Of a stretch of 64,000 bases of DNA, positions 17,367-26,735 are shown one piece after another; position 1 is the stretch's first letter; each line of letters opens with the position of its first letter. The translations under genes and the position numbers were made by a program. This DNA comes from Natronococcus sp. CG52. GTDB lineage: Archaea > Halobacteriota > Halobacteria > Halobacteriales > Natrialbaceae. The stretch is from the NCBI RefSeq assembly GCF_023913515.1, contig NZ_CP099392.1:328953-392952 (forward strand), read 5' to 3'. The notes under the pieces are model-generated. The model searched no databases and was not told where the DNA came from. It was given only the letters and a program-made list of their open reading frames with translations.

Positions 17367-17992
17367 CTACGCGCCGGGATCTTCGAGAAATTCCGTGATG
17401 ATCGTTCATTCTGCACGGCGGAGAATTCCGATCGCCGTCGCCTCGTTGACCTCGAAGACCTCGGCGAGGTCGGTGACCGAACAGCGGCGTGGACTGTCGT
17501 AGTACCCTCGAGCGGCCGCTTCGGTGACGAATCGTCACCGTCGGTCGGTCAGTACGACCGACGGCTCGAGCGATTGTGAAACCGAGACGAGTTCGTCGGT
17601 GGTGACGCCGGCGGCGTCGAATCCTGCTCTGAGCGTGGCCAGCCGTCCGGGTGTCGTCAGCGTCTCGCTGTGTATCCAGCCGTCTCGGAGGACGGGCGGC
17701 GTTCGCGGAAGAGTTCCGGATTCGCGCGCCGCCCGGTACGGTTCCGGCTCCGGGGCGACCGTACATGACCAAGAACGTCTGATCGTCTGCGTACAGCACT
17801 TCGTGGGATCGTACCCGCTCTAGTTCGTCGACGCGTCGAATGACCGACTCAGATTCCGTCGTCTCTTCCCCCACCAGGACGAGAAGCTCCTCCTCGACCG
17901 GGTGTAGCCGGCCAGGATTCGGAACTCGGTCTCGGGATTGTCGGTCGATAGCGCGGCGAGTCCGTGGTGATCGGGTTTGATTTCAGGTGTAC
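17367..17992 (-). pseudogene. Broken HTH-10 regulator B
   Basis: Pieces of one HTH-10 gene are spread over several minus-strand frames. The N-terminal part is PEIKPDHHGLAALSTDNPET; the middle is VIRRVDELERVRSHEVLYAD. The C-terminal part has RGYYDSPRRCSVTDLAEVFE and a TIITEFLEDPGA end. At least two frameshifts and internal stops are needed to join them, including a stop right after LTDRR. The ancestral length of about 205 residues equals that of its intact neighbours, so this is a dead tandem paralogue rather than a read error. Its relatives are at 14999, 18231 and 21164. Confidence 0.8.
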
Positions 17993-18230
17993 CCGCCGCA
18001 CAGTACCTGTAGGCCATCGAGCGACGATACTCGTTCTTTACAGTCACGATCACAGAACACTGTGGAAGACACTCGCCGAACAGAGCCGATGTCAGATTGG
18101 CCCTAAGCCAGCCACACTGGCGGCGAGAGCGACGGCAGCAGTATCAGATGAGCGGGCCGACCTCGAGTCACCAACCCGCTGGAAGATCGTGCTGCCGCTT
18201 ACGAACTGACAGTCACGATATGATCAGGAC

Positions 18231-18884
18231 TTAGTTGAGCGCGTCGAGACCGTCGATCTGTCCCGCCTCAGCGACGAACGCTTTGATAACCTGCTCTTCG
18301 GCACGGTGGAGAACGCCGCTCACTGCCGACGGATTAACGTCCAGCCCGGTCGCAAGCTCAGTGAGTGAACAACCGCGCGGGCTATCGTAGTATCCACGCG
18401 CAATGGCTTCAGTGAGGACCTCCCATTGACGGTCAGTCAATAGGTCGGTCACCTCGACCGGCTGGGTGATCGAGATGAGTTCGAACGATACGTCAGCCCG
18501 TTCGAATTCAGCTTTGAGCTGCGACAATCGTTCCCACGACACTATCGTTTCAATCGTTTGCCAGCCGTTACGCAAAATCATCGGGTATTGCGGTAACATT
18601 CCTGCGGTACGTGCCGCGTATCGCGGCGCGTGCTCCGAGGTTTCGATCTGAAACAACACTCCCCGCTGATCAGTGCGTAGTACCTCACACGAGCGCACCT
18701 CAGGTGCTTCTTCGAGCGCCTGAACGAGAGCCTCCGAATTGGACGTCTCTGCGTCGACAACCACCTGTAAGCTGCCCGTTGTGCGGTGAGCGGTAAGGAT
18801 TCGAAACTCGTCGTCCGGATAATTGATCGAAAATCTCACCAACGAATCACGCGGCAGTTTAACTTTCAGCCAGACTCTGGGCAT
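18231..18884 (-). CDS. HTH-10 (bacterio-opsin-activator-like) regulator C
   Basis: 217 residues, intact. The sensor half starts MPRVWLKVKLPRDSLVRFS. The C-terminal HTH-10 domain holds DLLTDRQWEVLTEAIARGYY, SPRGCSLTELATGLDVNPSA and VSGVLHRAEEQVIKAF at about 147-205. Its GC content is visibly lower than that of regulator A, hinting at separate ancestry or recent arrival. Divergent from a SnoaL-like gene; inverted repeats at 18923-18936 and 18977-18998 lie between them. Confidence 0.88.
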   Translation of the reverse strand: MPRVWLKVKLPRDSLVRFSINYPDDEFRILTAHRTTGSLQVVVDAETSNSEALVQALEEAPEVRSCEVLRTDQRGVLFQIETSEHAPRYAARTAGMLPQYPMILRNGWQTIETIVSWERLSQLKAEFERADVSFELISITQPVEVTDLLTDRQWEVLTEAIARGYYDSPRGCSLTELATGLDVNPSAVSGVLHRAEEQVIKAFVAEAGQIDGLDALN

Positions 18885-18922
18885 ATTCCGTCTTCGTTCC
18901 CTGACGGCTTGGTACCGTCGTG

Positions 18923-18998
18923 GTGAATATTTTCACGCGAATCGCTATGGTGTCAGATCGCCTAGTAAACTTCACAGGCATACTACACAACGTATGCC
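18923..18998. promoter_or_regulatory. Two inverted repeats between HTH-10 C and SnoaL gene
   Basis: GTGAATATTTTCAC (18923-18936, arms GTGAA/TTCAC) lies 39-52 bases before the regulator start. GGCATAC-N8-GTATGCC (18977-18998) is a perfect 7-base inverted repeat nearer the SnoaL gene. The first has a near copy with matching flank at 25731-25744. Confidence 0.5.
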
Positions 18999-19075
18999 GG
19001 AACGAGACTGGTCTCGGAAGACCGGTTCAAAGCGGCGGTACGCAGCGTACCCGTCTCGACCGAAAGAACGATCCC

Positions 19076-19528
19076 ATGTTAACAAATTCCGATACACAGG
19101 TCATCAACCGCTACTGCGACGAGGTCTTGAACGACGGTGATTTCACCGCCGCCACCGAGATACTCGCGCCCGACTTCGTCATCCACGGACTGCAGACGCT
19201 CCGAGGCAGGGAGCGCTTTCTCGAAGTTCAATCGACGATACGGAAGGCATTCCCAGACCTGACGGTTGACGTAGAAGATATGTTCGGAGACGAGAATACC
19301 GTTGCAGTCCGATCCACGATGCGTGGAACACATCGAGGTGAGTATCTGGGTATCGCAGCGACGGGCAGACAGGTAGCGGTCGAATCGATGATGATATGCC
19401 GACTGTCCGGCGGGCGAATAGTCGAAGTATGGGCACAGATGGACTCGCTGTCCTGGTTCCAGCAGCTCGAGGCTGTCCCACCGATGGAATGGCAGGAAGC
19501 GGAATCGACCCCGACTGACCAAGACTAA
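19076..19528 (+). CDS. SnoaL-like (NTF2-fold) protein 1
   Basis: 150 residues from the ATG at 19076; the longer frame upstream crosses the regulatory region. The NTF2-like pattern is clear: INRYCDEVLNDGDFTAATEI at about 10-29, APDFVIHG, then LRGRERFLEVQSTIRKAFPD and RSTMRGTHRGEYLGIAATGR. This matches the SnoaL/ester-cyclase group. Characterised members cyclise polyketides, but many are uncharacterised. It is divergent from HTH-10 regulator C and 14 bases from a downstream DUF5519-type gene, so these two may be co-transcribed. Confidence 0.83.
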   Translation: MLTNSDTQVINRYCDEVLNDGDFTAATEILAPDFVIHGLQTLRGRERFLEVQSTIRKAFPDLTVDVEDMFGDENTVAVRSTMRGTHRGEYLGIAATGRQVAVESMMICRLSGGRIVEVWAQMDSLSWFQQLEAVPPMEWQEAESTPTDQD

Positions 19529-19542
19529 GACGTGTACGAGCA

Positions 19543-20007
19543 ATGACGGAGAAAGACGTTCGACAACGGAAAACGGGCAGCGAACAGATCATCGAAACGG
19601 TCGCGTCGTGGCCGAACATCACGGCAGCTGAAGGGCGGTTCAATTCGACGAGCTTCGAACTAGCGGGCAGGGAGATCGGACACCTACACCCGAGACTGGC
19701 GGATATCGACTATCCGAAACCGCTGCGGGATGAGCTGATTACTGAAGGCCAAACCGAGGAACATCACGCCGTTCCAATGCACCCAACTGCGACGACCTTC
19801 CGCATCGAATCAACCGACGACGTCGACCGCGCCGTCCGGCTGTTCCGACTCTCGTACCTCGTTCGCGTGGCCACCCTGCAGGAGGACGTGGGGGCGGAGT
19901 CGGATGTAACCGATATCGATGTCGAGAAAGAACTAGATGGACTCGAGCCGAGCGATGCGATTCGTCGCGCCTTCGAGGCTGCAGTAGACGAGGAGCGCAG
20001 TAAGTAA
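19543..20007 (+). CDS. DUF5519 / luciferase-like-domain protein
   Basis: 154 residues. The pattern SWPNITAAEGRFNSTSFEL (about 23-41), GREIGHLHPRLADIDYPKPL, then EHHAVPMHPTATTFRI matches the small DUF5519 family (listed as luciferase domain). Members have no known activity, and the name does not imply light emission. It follows SnoaL-like protein 1 by 14 bases and is likely in the same transcript. The C-terminus DEERSK looks natural. Confidence 0.7.
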   Translation: MTEKDVRQRKTGSEQIIETVASWPNITAAEGRFNSTSFELAGREIGHLHPRLADIDYPKPLRDELITEGQTEEHHAVPMHPTATTFRIESTDDVDRAVRLFRLSYLVRVATLQEDVGAESDVTDIDVEKELDGLEPSDAIRRAFEAAVDEERSK

Positions 20008-20105
20008 CGGGTTGATCCTCGCGGTCCAGAATACGCGGAACCGACCGGACGACACCCACAGCCTGATATTCCGGTTCGCGGAACCGGCAGCGAGTACCGT
20101 CGCAA

Positions 20106-20537
20106 TTAGCCGTCCGAAAGCTCGCTCAGGAGGATCGGAGACACTCTGGCACCGAGCCAACCGGCCACGATCGCAAGCGAGAACTGTACAAGCATTGTCG
20201 GGTCGAGCGGTCCGAATGCCAGGCCGATAACCGCGACTACCGCGCCGACTTAGGAGACCGTGTACGATTGCGGCGCTCGAGTCGACGCGACGGACGACCC
20301 ACGCCGCAGCCAGGACAGTAAGCAGTATCGTCAGCGCTGGAACGATTACCGTGCTCACGAGTACGGTGAACGACTCGATGACGAGTCGATCGACTCCCCG
20401 GGCGCCTGAAACGAGAGGACGAACGTCTAGACGACGATCGCGACGACGAGGAGTGGGATCGAGATGGCGTGCGGTGCGATCCTACCGACAACGATGTGTT
20501 TCAACTTCGGGTTTCGACTGTGTATCATTTCGGACAT
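20106..20537 (-). pseudogene. Small multi-helix membrane protein, two frameshifts
   Basis: Reading the minus strand from an ATG at 20537 gives MSEMIHSRNPKLKHIVVGRI, then a helix ISIPLLVVAIVV, followed by a TAG near 20429. One frame away the protein continues: LDVRPLVSGARGVDRLVIES, then a helix of VLVSTVIVPALTILLTVLAA type. A second shift at about 20250 joins VGAVVAVIGLAFGPLDPTML and ends LGARVSPILLSELSDG at 20106. The rebuilt protein is about 142 residues with four helices. I do not recognise the family. Two one-base lesions in one short gene indicate decay or poor reads. Confidence 0.6.
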
Positions 20538-20613
20538 ACTCGAAGTGGTATCGTCCGTTGCCGTTCGTCGGCGTCCCGCGAGCGGTGCGCGCGTTCTGGA
20601 ATCGTCGAAGCGG

Positions 20614-21063
20614 TCATTCCGCGACGGGATCCTCAGGGACGATACCGAGCCGGCGTAGCAAGCTGATGGTGTCCGCGTACAGGTACAGCTCGGCGATTTT
20701 CCCGCCTTCGATACGAAAAACGCCGACGTTCTCGAGTGTGATCTCGTTTCCTGTCGGTTCGGCGTCCAGTAGCTCTCCGTGATGCGTTCCGATCAACGTG
20801 TGCTGGTAGACGACGATGTCTCCTTCGGCGATGCACCCGTTCTCGGTGACGCTGAGGTCGGGAAACGCGGCGAAGAAGTCCGCATTACCGGCCTTAAATT
20901 CCTCGCGACTTCGAAACGATTCTCCGTTTCCCGTCGCGTATTCGTGGTAGTCAGCTCTCAGGAAGTCGTCGGCGACTTCGACGTCCTTCTCGACGAAGAC
21001 CGCATCTATGAAGTCGCGCACTACCGCCTTGTTTTCCGCTTCCGTTTGCTCTTGATCTTCCAC
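20614..21063 (-). CDS. SnoaL-like (NTF2-fold) protein 2
   Basis: 149 residues. The pattern NKAVVRDFIDAVFVEKDVEV (about 11-30), DFLRADYHEYATG, FKAGNADFFAAFPDLSVTEN and QHTLIGTHHGELLDAEPTGN is classic SnoaL/ester cyclase. It is a diverged paralogue of the protein at 19076. It is divergent from another HTH-10 gene (now broken) with about 100 bases between, repeating the regulator/SnoaL arrangement seen at 18.2-19.5 kb. Confidence 0.83.
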   Translation of the reverse strand: MEDQEQTEAENKAVVRDFIDAVFVEKDVEVADDFLRADYHEYATGNGESFRSREEFKAGNADFFAAFPDLSVTENGCIAEGDIVVYQHTLIGTHHGELLDAEPTGNEITLENVGVFRIEGGKIAELYLYADTISLLRRLGIVPEDPVAE

Positions 21064-21116
21064 CGTATGATCTCCACTTCTCTATCGGCTACACAAGCGT
21101 ATCAGGGTTGAGTCAG

Positions 21117-21132
21117 ACACGTTCGCCCGTGT
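21117..21132. promoter_or_regulatory. Inverted repeat before broken HTH-10 D
   Basis: ACACG-TTCGCC-CGTGT, 32-47 bases before the HTH-10 start at 21164 and 54-69 bases before the SnoaL start at 21063. Its sequence differs from the sites of the other HTH-10 genes, but its placement is the same. Confidence 0.35.
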
Positions 21133-21163
21133 GCTGATGACGGTTCGGCGTCGAGAGACGTCT

Positions 21164-21861
21164 ATGCCGAGAGTGCGAACGAAAGTCGAGCCGCACGGGA
21201 GTTTGGCCGAGTTCTCGGCGAACCACCCCGATGCCGAACCCCGATTGCGGGCCGGATGGGACGACGGAGAGCGGTTCCTGTCGATTGCGGAAGCGGACGC
21301 GCCGAACGACGAGGTGGTTCGTTCGTACTTCGACGACGCGCCTGAAGTGGACTCGTACGAGGTCGCACGCGCGGACGACGAGATCACCGTCATTCAGGCG
21401 GCGATCGAAAATCCGGACTCTCACCGGGCCGCCCGCGCAGCAGAGACGCTCCCGCGATTCCCGCTGGTCGTCCGCGACGGCTAGATCTACAACGATTTGA
21501 CAGTGACACACGAACAGCTGTCGCAATTCACGTCCGAACTCGAGGCGGCCGGCGTCAGTTACGAAATCGCGTCGATCACGCAGTCGATCGACGTTTCGAC
21601 GCTCCTTACGGAGCGACAACACGAGTTCGTCGTGGAGGCGATCGAGTGGGGCTACTACGACTTACCGCGTCGCTGTTCGGTCACCGACCTCGCCGAGGCG
21701 TTCGGCGTCAACAAGCGACCGCCAGCGGCATCTCACGTCGCGCCGAAGGACAACTTATTAAGGGGTTCGTTCCGGGCCGTCCCAACGGACGATCGTGGCC
21801 CACTCGAGCGGACGAAGAAACGGCGACTGAGGTCCCTACTAGTCTATGCCGGAGCCGGTAG
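21164..21861 (+). pseudogene. Broken HTH-10 regulator D
   Basis: The gene starts well (MPRVRTKVEPHGSLAEFSAN) and runs to an in-frame TAG at 21482, where a Trp is expected after FPLVVRDG. The frame then continues through LTVTHEQLSQFTSELEAAGV and the HTH-10 segment LLTERQHEFVVEAIEWGYYD, PRRCSVTDLAEAFGVNK. Near 21715 one base is missing and the last helix (TASGISRRAEGQLIKGF) is in the next frame. One nonsense change plus one frameshift makes this a true pseudogene. An activator that pairs with SnoaL protein 2 has probably been lost. Confidence 0.8.
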
Positions 21862-21886
21862 ACAGATCACGCACGAGGGGGTCGTC

Positions 21887-22690
21887 ATGGAAGAACGAGA
21901 CCACAACCACGCCGATGAGCCGAGAACCGAGGAGAGCCACGAGGCGGAGGGAGGTGAACATGCCCACGGAACCCACGATCGTCACGCGCTACCCGGCGGA
22001 CTCTCGGTCGCTACCGGTGGCCTCCGTCTCGCCCCGTCGGAGATTCGCCTCGAACCCAACGTCGAGCAGCCGTTCACGTACCAAATTCGCGAGTACGACG
22101 GGACCGTCGTCACGGAGTTCGAGGAGACCCACGACGAGCTGAGCCATCTCATTTTCGTCCGGCGCGACCTCACTCGCTTCCAGCACCGGCATCCCGAACT
22201 GGGCGCGGACGGCACCTGGAGCCAGCAACTCGCGCTTCCGGACCCGGGAGTGTACCGAGCGTTCGTGGACGTCCGCGTCGACGGACGACCGACGACGCTC
22301 GGCGTTGATCTCTTCGCACCCGGCCCGGTCGAACTCGATCCTCGCCCCGATTCCACGCGCGAAGCGACGGCGGATGGGTACGATATAACGCTCGTGCCCG
22401 AGGACATCCGGGCCGGGGAAGACGTCGCCCTCGAGTTCGAGTTTCGACGAGGGGGCGAGCGGGTTGCTCAGTTACATCCGTACCTCGGTGCACTCGGACA
22501 CCTCGTCGCCCTCCGAGAGGGGGATCTCGCGTATTTACACGTCCACCCCGAAGAGACGGATCCCGAAGGCGGGACGGTCCGGTTCGAAGCTCGATTCCCC
22601 ACCGCAGGTCGATATCGCCTCTTTCTGCAGGCGAAGCCCGAAGGGGACCTGCTCACGACGTCCTTCGACGTGCGAATCGACGATCGGTAA
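21887..22690 (+). CDS. His-rich N-terminus, Ig-like two-domain protein
   Basis: 267 residues from the ATG at 21887, which has GAGGGG seven bases upstream. Although in frame with the HTH-10 remnant before it, the homology changes here. Residues 1-35 are rich in His/Glu/Asp, a possible metal-binding tail. Two beta domains follow: about 40-135 (GLRLAPSEIRLEPNVEQPFT, LIFVRRDLTRFQHRHPELGA) and about 160-265 (QLHPYLGALGHLVALREGDL, AYLHVHPEE). The pattern resembles secreted metal-associated proteins of actinobacteria, but no signal peptide is present here. Function unknown; the conserved His residues suggest metal binding. Confidence 0.65.
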   Translation: MEERDHNHADEPRTEESHEAEGGEHAHGTHDRHALPGGLSVATGGLRLAPSEIRLEPNVEQPFTYQIREYDGTVVTEFEETHDELSHLIFVRRDLTRFQHRHPELGADGTWSQQLALPDPGVYRAFVDVRVDGRPTTLGVDLFAPGPVELDPRPDSTREATADGYDITLVPEDIRAGEDVALEFEFRRGGERVAQLHPYLGALGHLVALREGDLAYLHVHPEETDPEGGTVRFEARFPTAGRYRLFLQAKPEGDLLTTSFDVRIDDR

Positions 22691-22751
22691 TCCGTCGCCG
22701 TCCGGGAGCGTTGCAGTCCGCGTCCGGCTCGTCGAACCGATCCGACGAAGA

Positions 22752-23288
22752 CTACGAGTCGTTCGATCCGATCGGCTTGTAGTACTCGGTCAGCCACGTT
22801 GCGAGTCCATCGGGCCCGGGGAAGAGCGTCCGGTGGTTGACATTCGCCTTGTCGAGTTTGTCGCGGAACTCCTGTTTTCGCTCGGCAGCACCCACATGTG
22901 GATCGCCTGAGAGATGAACGCGAGCGTCGCCGCCGCGTACAGAATAGTCGTTTCGTTCTCGAGCGAAGCTGACTCGCGAACTCGAGACGCGGTACAGCAA
23001 GGCGGTGGCGATACCACTGAGCACGAGGCCGAGCACGCCGAGCACCGCCACCGCGGGCACGACGGTGTTCCAGACGCCGGAGAACGCCGTCACGTCGATC
23101 ACTGTGAGGACGTCCTGGCCGAGCATCAGCGCGCGGACGGCGTCGACGCCGTACGTGACCGGGTTGTACGTCGCCACTACCTGCATCCACTCCGGTAAGA
23201 CGACGATCGGCAGGAAGGCGCTCGAGAGGAACAACAGAGGGTACTGCAACAGATTCGCCCGGATAACGGTCGAACGATCGGAGACCAT
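22752..23288 (-). pseudogene. Truncated ABC-2 permease joined to other gene tails
   Basis: Residues 1-105 of this frame are the C-terminal half of a DrrB-like ABC-2 permease: NLLQYPLLFLSSAFLPIVVL, EWMQVVATYNPVTYGVDAVR, ending in a last membrane helix. The N-terminal three helices are missing. After about 22970 the frame runs into unrelated sequence ending REFRDKLDKANV-like and TLFPGPDGLATWLTEYY, which looks like the tail of a different, FRG-like protein. A separate membrane-helix start (TILYAAATLAFISQAIHMWV) is in another frame. A composite of fragments next to an intact exporter of the same class suggests a partly deleted duplicate. Confidence 0.6.
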
Positions 23289-23478
23289 CTTCGGCGGGCG
23301 GAAGCGAAGACCATCCGGTCCGCGGTCGTTTAACAGCGAGGTTCGTCTCGTTCGAACGCTCCAGCAGTGTGCTCGCGTGTGGCGGGTATTCGGTGGTAAC
23401 CGACCGACTCGAGAGACGGCGTCGGAGAGCGAACACCGCGTGCGATTTTAGGGTCTCGTGGGACCGCCGCGGTATCCG

Positions 23479-24315
23479 CTACTGCTGGGCCCGGAACAGA
23501 TACATCGTCACGGGGCCGAACACGGCGACGAATACCGCCGACATGAACAGTACCGTCCCGATTTCGCCGGCCGTCGCCGTCCCGTGCATTAGCCCGCGCA
23601 TCGCGATGACGAGGTGACTGAAGGGGTTGACGCCGACGAACGCCTCGAGCAACCCGGGCATCGTCTCGGGGCCGACGAAGACGTTGCTGACGAACGTCAG
23701 CGGGAACAGGATCATCATGCTCACGCCCATGAGCGACTCCGGGCTTCGCATGACGAATCCGAGTGCGGTCCAGATCCACGACAGTCCGAACGAGAACACC
23801 AGCAGGAGCGCCACCGCCGACAACACGCCGACGGCTCCGCCCTCCGGTCGGAACCCGAGCACCAACCCGAGGGCGATGACGATCGTCGAGGCGATCGTGT
23901 ACCGCACGGCGTCGCCGAGCAGGGCGCCGACGATGACCGAGGGTTGCCAGACCGGCAGGGTTCGGAACCGATCGAAGACGCCCTCGTCGATGTCGTCGTT
24001 CAGGGTCACGCCGGTGTAGATGGTGATGAACACGACCGTCATGGCGAGGATCCCCGGCAGGAGTTCCTGCAGGTACGCGCTCGTCGATCCCGCGAGCGCC
24101 CCGCCGAACAGGTAGGTGAACAGCAACAGGAACATGATCGGGAAGACGGTGACGTCGAACAGCTGCTCGGGGACGTGCTTGATCTTCAACAGCGCTCGCC
24201 AGCCGAACGTGAGCGAGGCGGAGATGGCGTTCGCTCGCGGCGGCCGCGGCTGATCCGACACCGCCGACCGCAGGATTTCGACGTCCGGCTCGGTGGCCGT
24301 GGTCTCGTCGGTCAT
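23479..24315 (-). CDS. ABC-2 (DrrB-like) transporter permease
   Basis: 278 residues. Six membrane segments begin at about residue 58 ([20 protein letters not shown]). The loop [20 protein letters not shown] at about 103-122 and the later [20 protein letters not shown] are hallmarks of DrrB/antibiotic-type permeases. The start overlaps the ATPase stop by four bases, making one exporter. It likely exports a hydrophobic drug-like or lipid compound; substrate unknown. Intact, unlike the fragment downstream of it. Confidence 0.88.
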   Translation of the reverse strand: MTDETTATEPDVEILRSAVSDQPRPPRANAISASLTFGWRALLKIKHVPEQLFDVTVFPIMFLLLFTYLFGGALAGSTSAYLQELLPGILAMTVVFITIYTGVTLNDDIDEGVFDRFRTLPVWQPSVIVGALLGDAVRYTIASTIVIALGLVLGFRPEGGAVGVLSAVALLLVFSFGLSWIWTALGFVMRSPESLMGVSMMILFPLTFVSNVFVGPETMPGLLEAFVGVNPFSHLVIAMRGLMHGTATAGEIGTVLFMSAVFVAVFGPVTMYLFRAQQ

Positions 24316-25406
24316 CGGTACCCCTCCTCGGCAATCGCGTCCTCGTGAGCCGGGTGATCGGTCAGCGCGAGAAACACCTCGTCGAGACTCGGCTGGCCGA
24401 GTGCGAAATCAGTGATCGCGACGTCGGCTCGAGAGAGCTCTACGAACGCGTGGGCGATGCGGTCGGTCTCGGCGACTCGAGCCGACAGCGCCGTCGGATC
24501 GGACTCGAGATCCACTGGAACGTCGAGGATCCGGATCAGCGCCCGTCTGGCCTCCTCGCGCTGGTCGGGATCGCGCACACGGACGTTCAGGACGCCCGAA
24601 CCGATCGAGGATTTGAGTTCGCCCGGCGTACCCTCGGCGATGATCCGACCGTCGTCGATGACGGCGATCCGATCGGCGAGCTGGTCGGCCTCCTCTAAGT
24701 ACTGCGTGGTCAGCACCACCGTCGTTCCGTTGGCGACGAGCGCCCGGATGATCTCCCAGACCTGGGTCCGATTCCGCGGGTCGAGCCCGGTGGTCGGCTC
24801 GTCGAGGAACAGCAACTCCGGCGTGACGACGATGCTCGCTGCGATATCGAGGCGGCGTCGCATCCCGCCGGAGTACGTTTTCACCTGACGCGAGGCCGCT
24901 TCGGTCAGGCCGAATGCCGCGAGCAGTTCGTTCGTTCGCGCTTTGGCCTGCGACCGCGAGTAGCCGAGCAATCGCGACAGCAGGACGAGGTTCTCGCGGC
25001 CGGTGAGGTCCTCGTCCACCGACGCGAACTGGCCGGTCATGCTCACCCGGCTGCGCACGTCGTCGGCGTCGCTCACCACGTCGTGGCCGAACACTCGAGC
25101 CGCACCCGCGTCGGGACGCAACAGCGTCGCGAGCATGCGGATGGTGGTGGTCTTTCCGGCGCCGTTCGGTCCGAGGAGGCCGTAGATGCCGCCCGCGGGA
25201 ATCGTCAGGTCGACGCCGTCGACGGCTTTCGTGTCTCCGAAGTGTTTGACGAGGCCGTCCGTTTCGATCGCGAGAGCCGGTTCGTCGGCGCCGTCTTCGC
25301 CGCTCGCCGTCGAGGCGTCCGCACGGCTCGCCGCTGCCGTGATCGACTCCGGTCGCTCCGCGTCTTTCGCGAAATCGGAGGTGCTCGACGATCGGTGATC
25401 CGTCAT
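24312..25406 (-). CDS. ABC (DrrA-like) ATP-binding protein
   Basis: 364 residues from the ATG at 25406, preceded by GGAGAGG; the frame stays open a further 123 codons upstream but that part is not protein-like. Walker [15 protein letters not shown] lies at about 79-92. The signature [12 protein letters not shown] and Walker [14 protein letters not shown] follow near 185 and 205. The first 45 residues are a disordered Ser/Ala/Asp-rich extension absent from most relatives. The C-terminal 80 residues are the DrrA-type accessory domain. It is coupled to the permease by a four-base overlap. Confidence 0.88.
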   Translation of the reverse strand: MTDHRSSSTSDFAKDAERPESITAAASRADASTASGEDGADEPALAIETDGLVKHFGDTKAVDGVDLTIPAGGIYGLLGPNGAGKTTTIRMLATLLRPDAGAARVFGHDVVSDADDVRSRVSMTGQFASVDEDLTGRENLVLLSRLLGYSRSQAKARTNELLAAFGLTEAASRQVKTYSGGMRRRLDIAASIVVTPELLFLDEPTTGLDPRNRTQVWEIIRALVANGTTVVLTTQYLEEADQLADRIAVIDDGRIIAEGTPGELKSSIGSGVLNVRVRDPDQREEARRALIRILDVPVDLESDPTALSARVAETDRIAHAFVELSRADVAITDFALGQPSLDEVFLALTDHPAHEDAIAEEGYR

Positions 25407-25925
25407 TCGCCCACCTCTCCGGTGGGGGGTCGCGGTCGGTCGCGACCGACGCGACGCGCAGTCGGTCTCTCGGTTGGGGTGCGATCGATCATGATTCTCT
25501 ACCGTTTCGTACGCCTCTCGAGCGTATATACGGGATCCAAGAGCGGTGCGAAAGTAGTCTTCGGAGGGCCTGAGACGGCCGACGTGGCGCGATACGGGCG
25601 CCGTCGAGTCACTTTCACTCCTCCCGATCGAAGACGTTCGCGGCTCTCGTGCGCCGCGATGGTTCACAGGCGCGTTCTCGGTTCCGGATCGGCACGCGTA
25701 GCTACGGAGTCGAGTTCGATGCCGGTTCGCGTGAAGATATTCACCCTCCCTCGTCGGCGGCGGAATGTGACCCAATAGGATCGAACGGGAACGGCTACGT
25801 TCGATCCGCGAGACGCGTCTTTTATGCCGTTTGCTAGCGTCTCGATACTGCGAGGACGAGCGTAACGTATCAGATCAACTCGGGTCGGTATCGCGAAGAG
25901 CCGCCGGAATTGGCGACGAAATCAC
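25407..25925. other. Intergenic with orphan HTH-10-type regulatory element
   Basis: No supported gene. It carries a near copy (25731-25744, minus-strand sense) of the inverted repeat and flank found before HTH-10 C. The promoter of the drrA-like gene must lie at the left and that of the hydrolase at the right; no clear TATA box is seen for either. Confidence 0.4.
25731..25744 (-). promoter_or_regulatory. Orphan copy of HTH-10 C inverted repeat
   Basis: On the minus strand GTGAATATCTTCAC is followed by GCGAACCG; the site at 18923 is GTGAATATTTTCAC followed by GCGAATCG. About 20 of 22 bases agree, well beyond the palindrome itself. No HTH-10 gene remains beside this copy. Confidence 0.45.
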
Positions 25926-26735
25926 ATGACGAAAACCGACGTACACAGCGATCGAACGGGTATCGTGCGTTCGAACGACGGCACATCCATCGCCTTCGAG
26001 CGATCCGGCGAGGGTCCACCGCTGGTCCTCGTCGGCGGCGCACTCACCGATCGGTCGGCGGGCGCGCCGCTGGCAGCGCATCTGGCGCCGCACTTTACCG
26101 TGTACACCTACGACCGACGGGGACGGGGAGAGAGCGGTGACACGGAACCGTACGCGGTCGAACGCGAGTTCGACGACCTCGAGGCGATCATCGACGAAGT
26201 CGGCGGCTCGGCGTTCGTCTTCGGGATGTCCTCCGGTGCGATACTCGCCCTCGAGGCCGCGGTTCGCGGCCTCGCCATCGAACGACTGGCACTGTACGAA
26301 CCGCCGTACCGGGTCGACGAGGGCGCACCCCGACCGCCGCCGGACTTCGCGACGCAACTCGAGGCCCGTCTCGCAGACGGTCGACGGGGAGACGCGGTCG
26401 AACGCTTCCTGACGGAAGCGGTCGGGATGCCCGCCGACGGCGTCGGCGGGATGCGGAACGGACCGATGTGGCCGGCCCTCGAAGAACTCGCACCGACACT
26501 CGTCTATGATCTCACCGTCGTCGGAGACGGCTCGCTGCCGACCGCCCGGCTGGAATCCGTCGCGGCGCCGACGCTCGTGATGGACGGAACGGAGAGTCCG
26601 GCGTGGGCGCGTCACGCGGCGCAAGCGCTCGCGAACGCCCTACCCGATTCGCAGTACCGCTCTCTGGAGGGGCAAACTCACGAGGTCACACCGGACGCCC
26701 TCGCTCCCGTGGTAGCGGAATTCTCGGACGATTGA
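25926..26735 (+). CDS. Alpha/beta hydrolase
   Basis: 269 residues. The N-terminal strands SIAFERSGEGPPLVLVGGAL (about 21-40) lead to YDRRGRGESGD at about 62-72 and the nucleophile elbow FGMSSGA with Ser near residue 100. An acid and a terminal His are suggested by VMDGTESP (about 218-225) and GQTHEV (about 250-255). This is the non-haem-peroxidase/esterase-like branch of the fold, cytoplasmic, with no signal. Substrate unknown; no operon partner. Confidence 0.85.
   Translation: MTKTDVHSDRTGIVRSNDGTSIAFERSGEGPPLVLVGGALTDRSAGAPLAAHLAPHFTVYTYDRRGRGESGDTEPYAVEREFDDLEAIIDEVGGSAFVFGMSSGAILALEAAVRGLAIERLALYEPPYRVDEGAPRPPPDFATQLEARLADGRRGDAVERFLTEAVGMPADGVGGMRNGPMWPALEELAPTLVYDLTVVGDGSLPTARLESVAAPTLVMDGTESPAWARHAAQALANALPDSQYRSLEGQTHEVTPDALAPVVAEFSDD

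Noticed and set aside
23330..24334. 334-codon minus-strand frame
   Set aside because: Overlaps the ABC-2 permease in another frame and is Arg/His-rich without helices.
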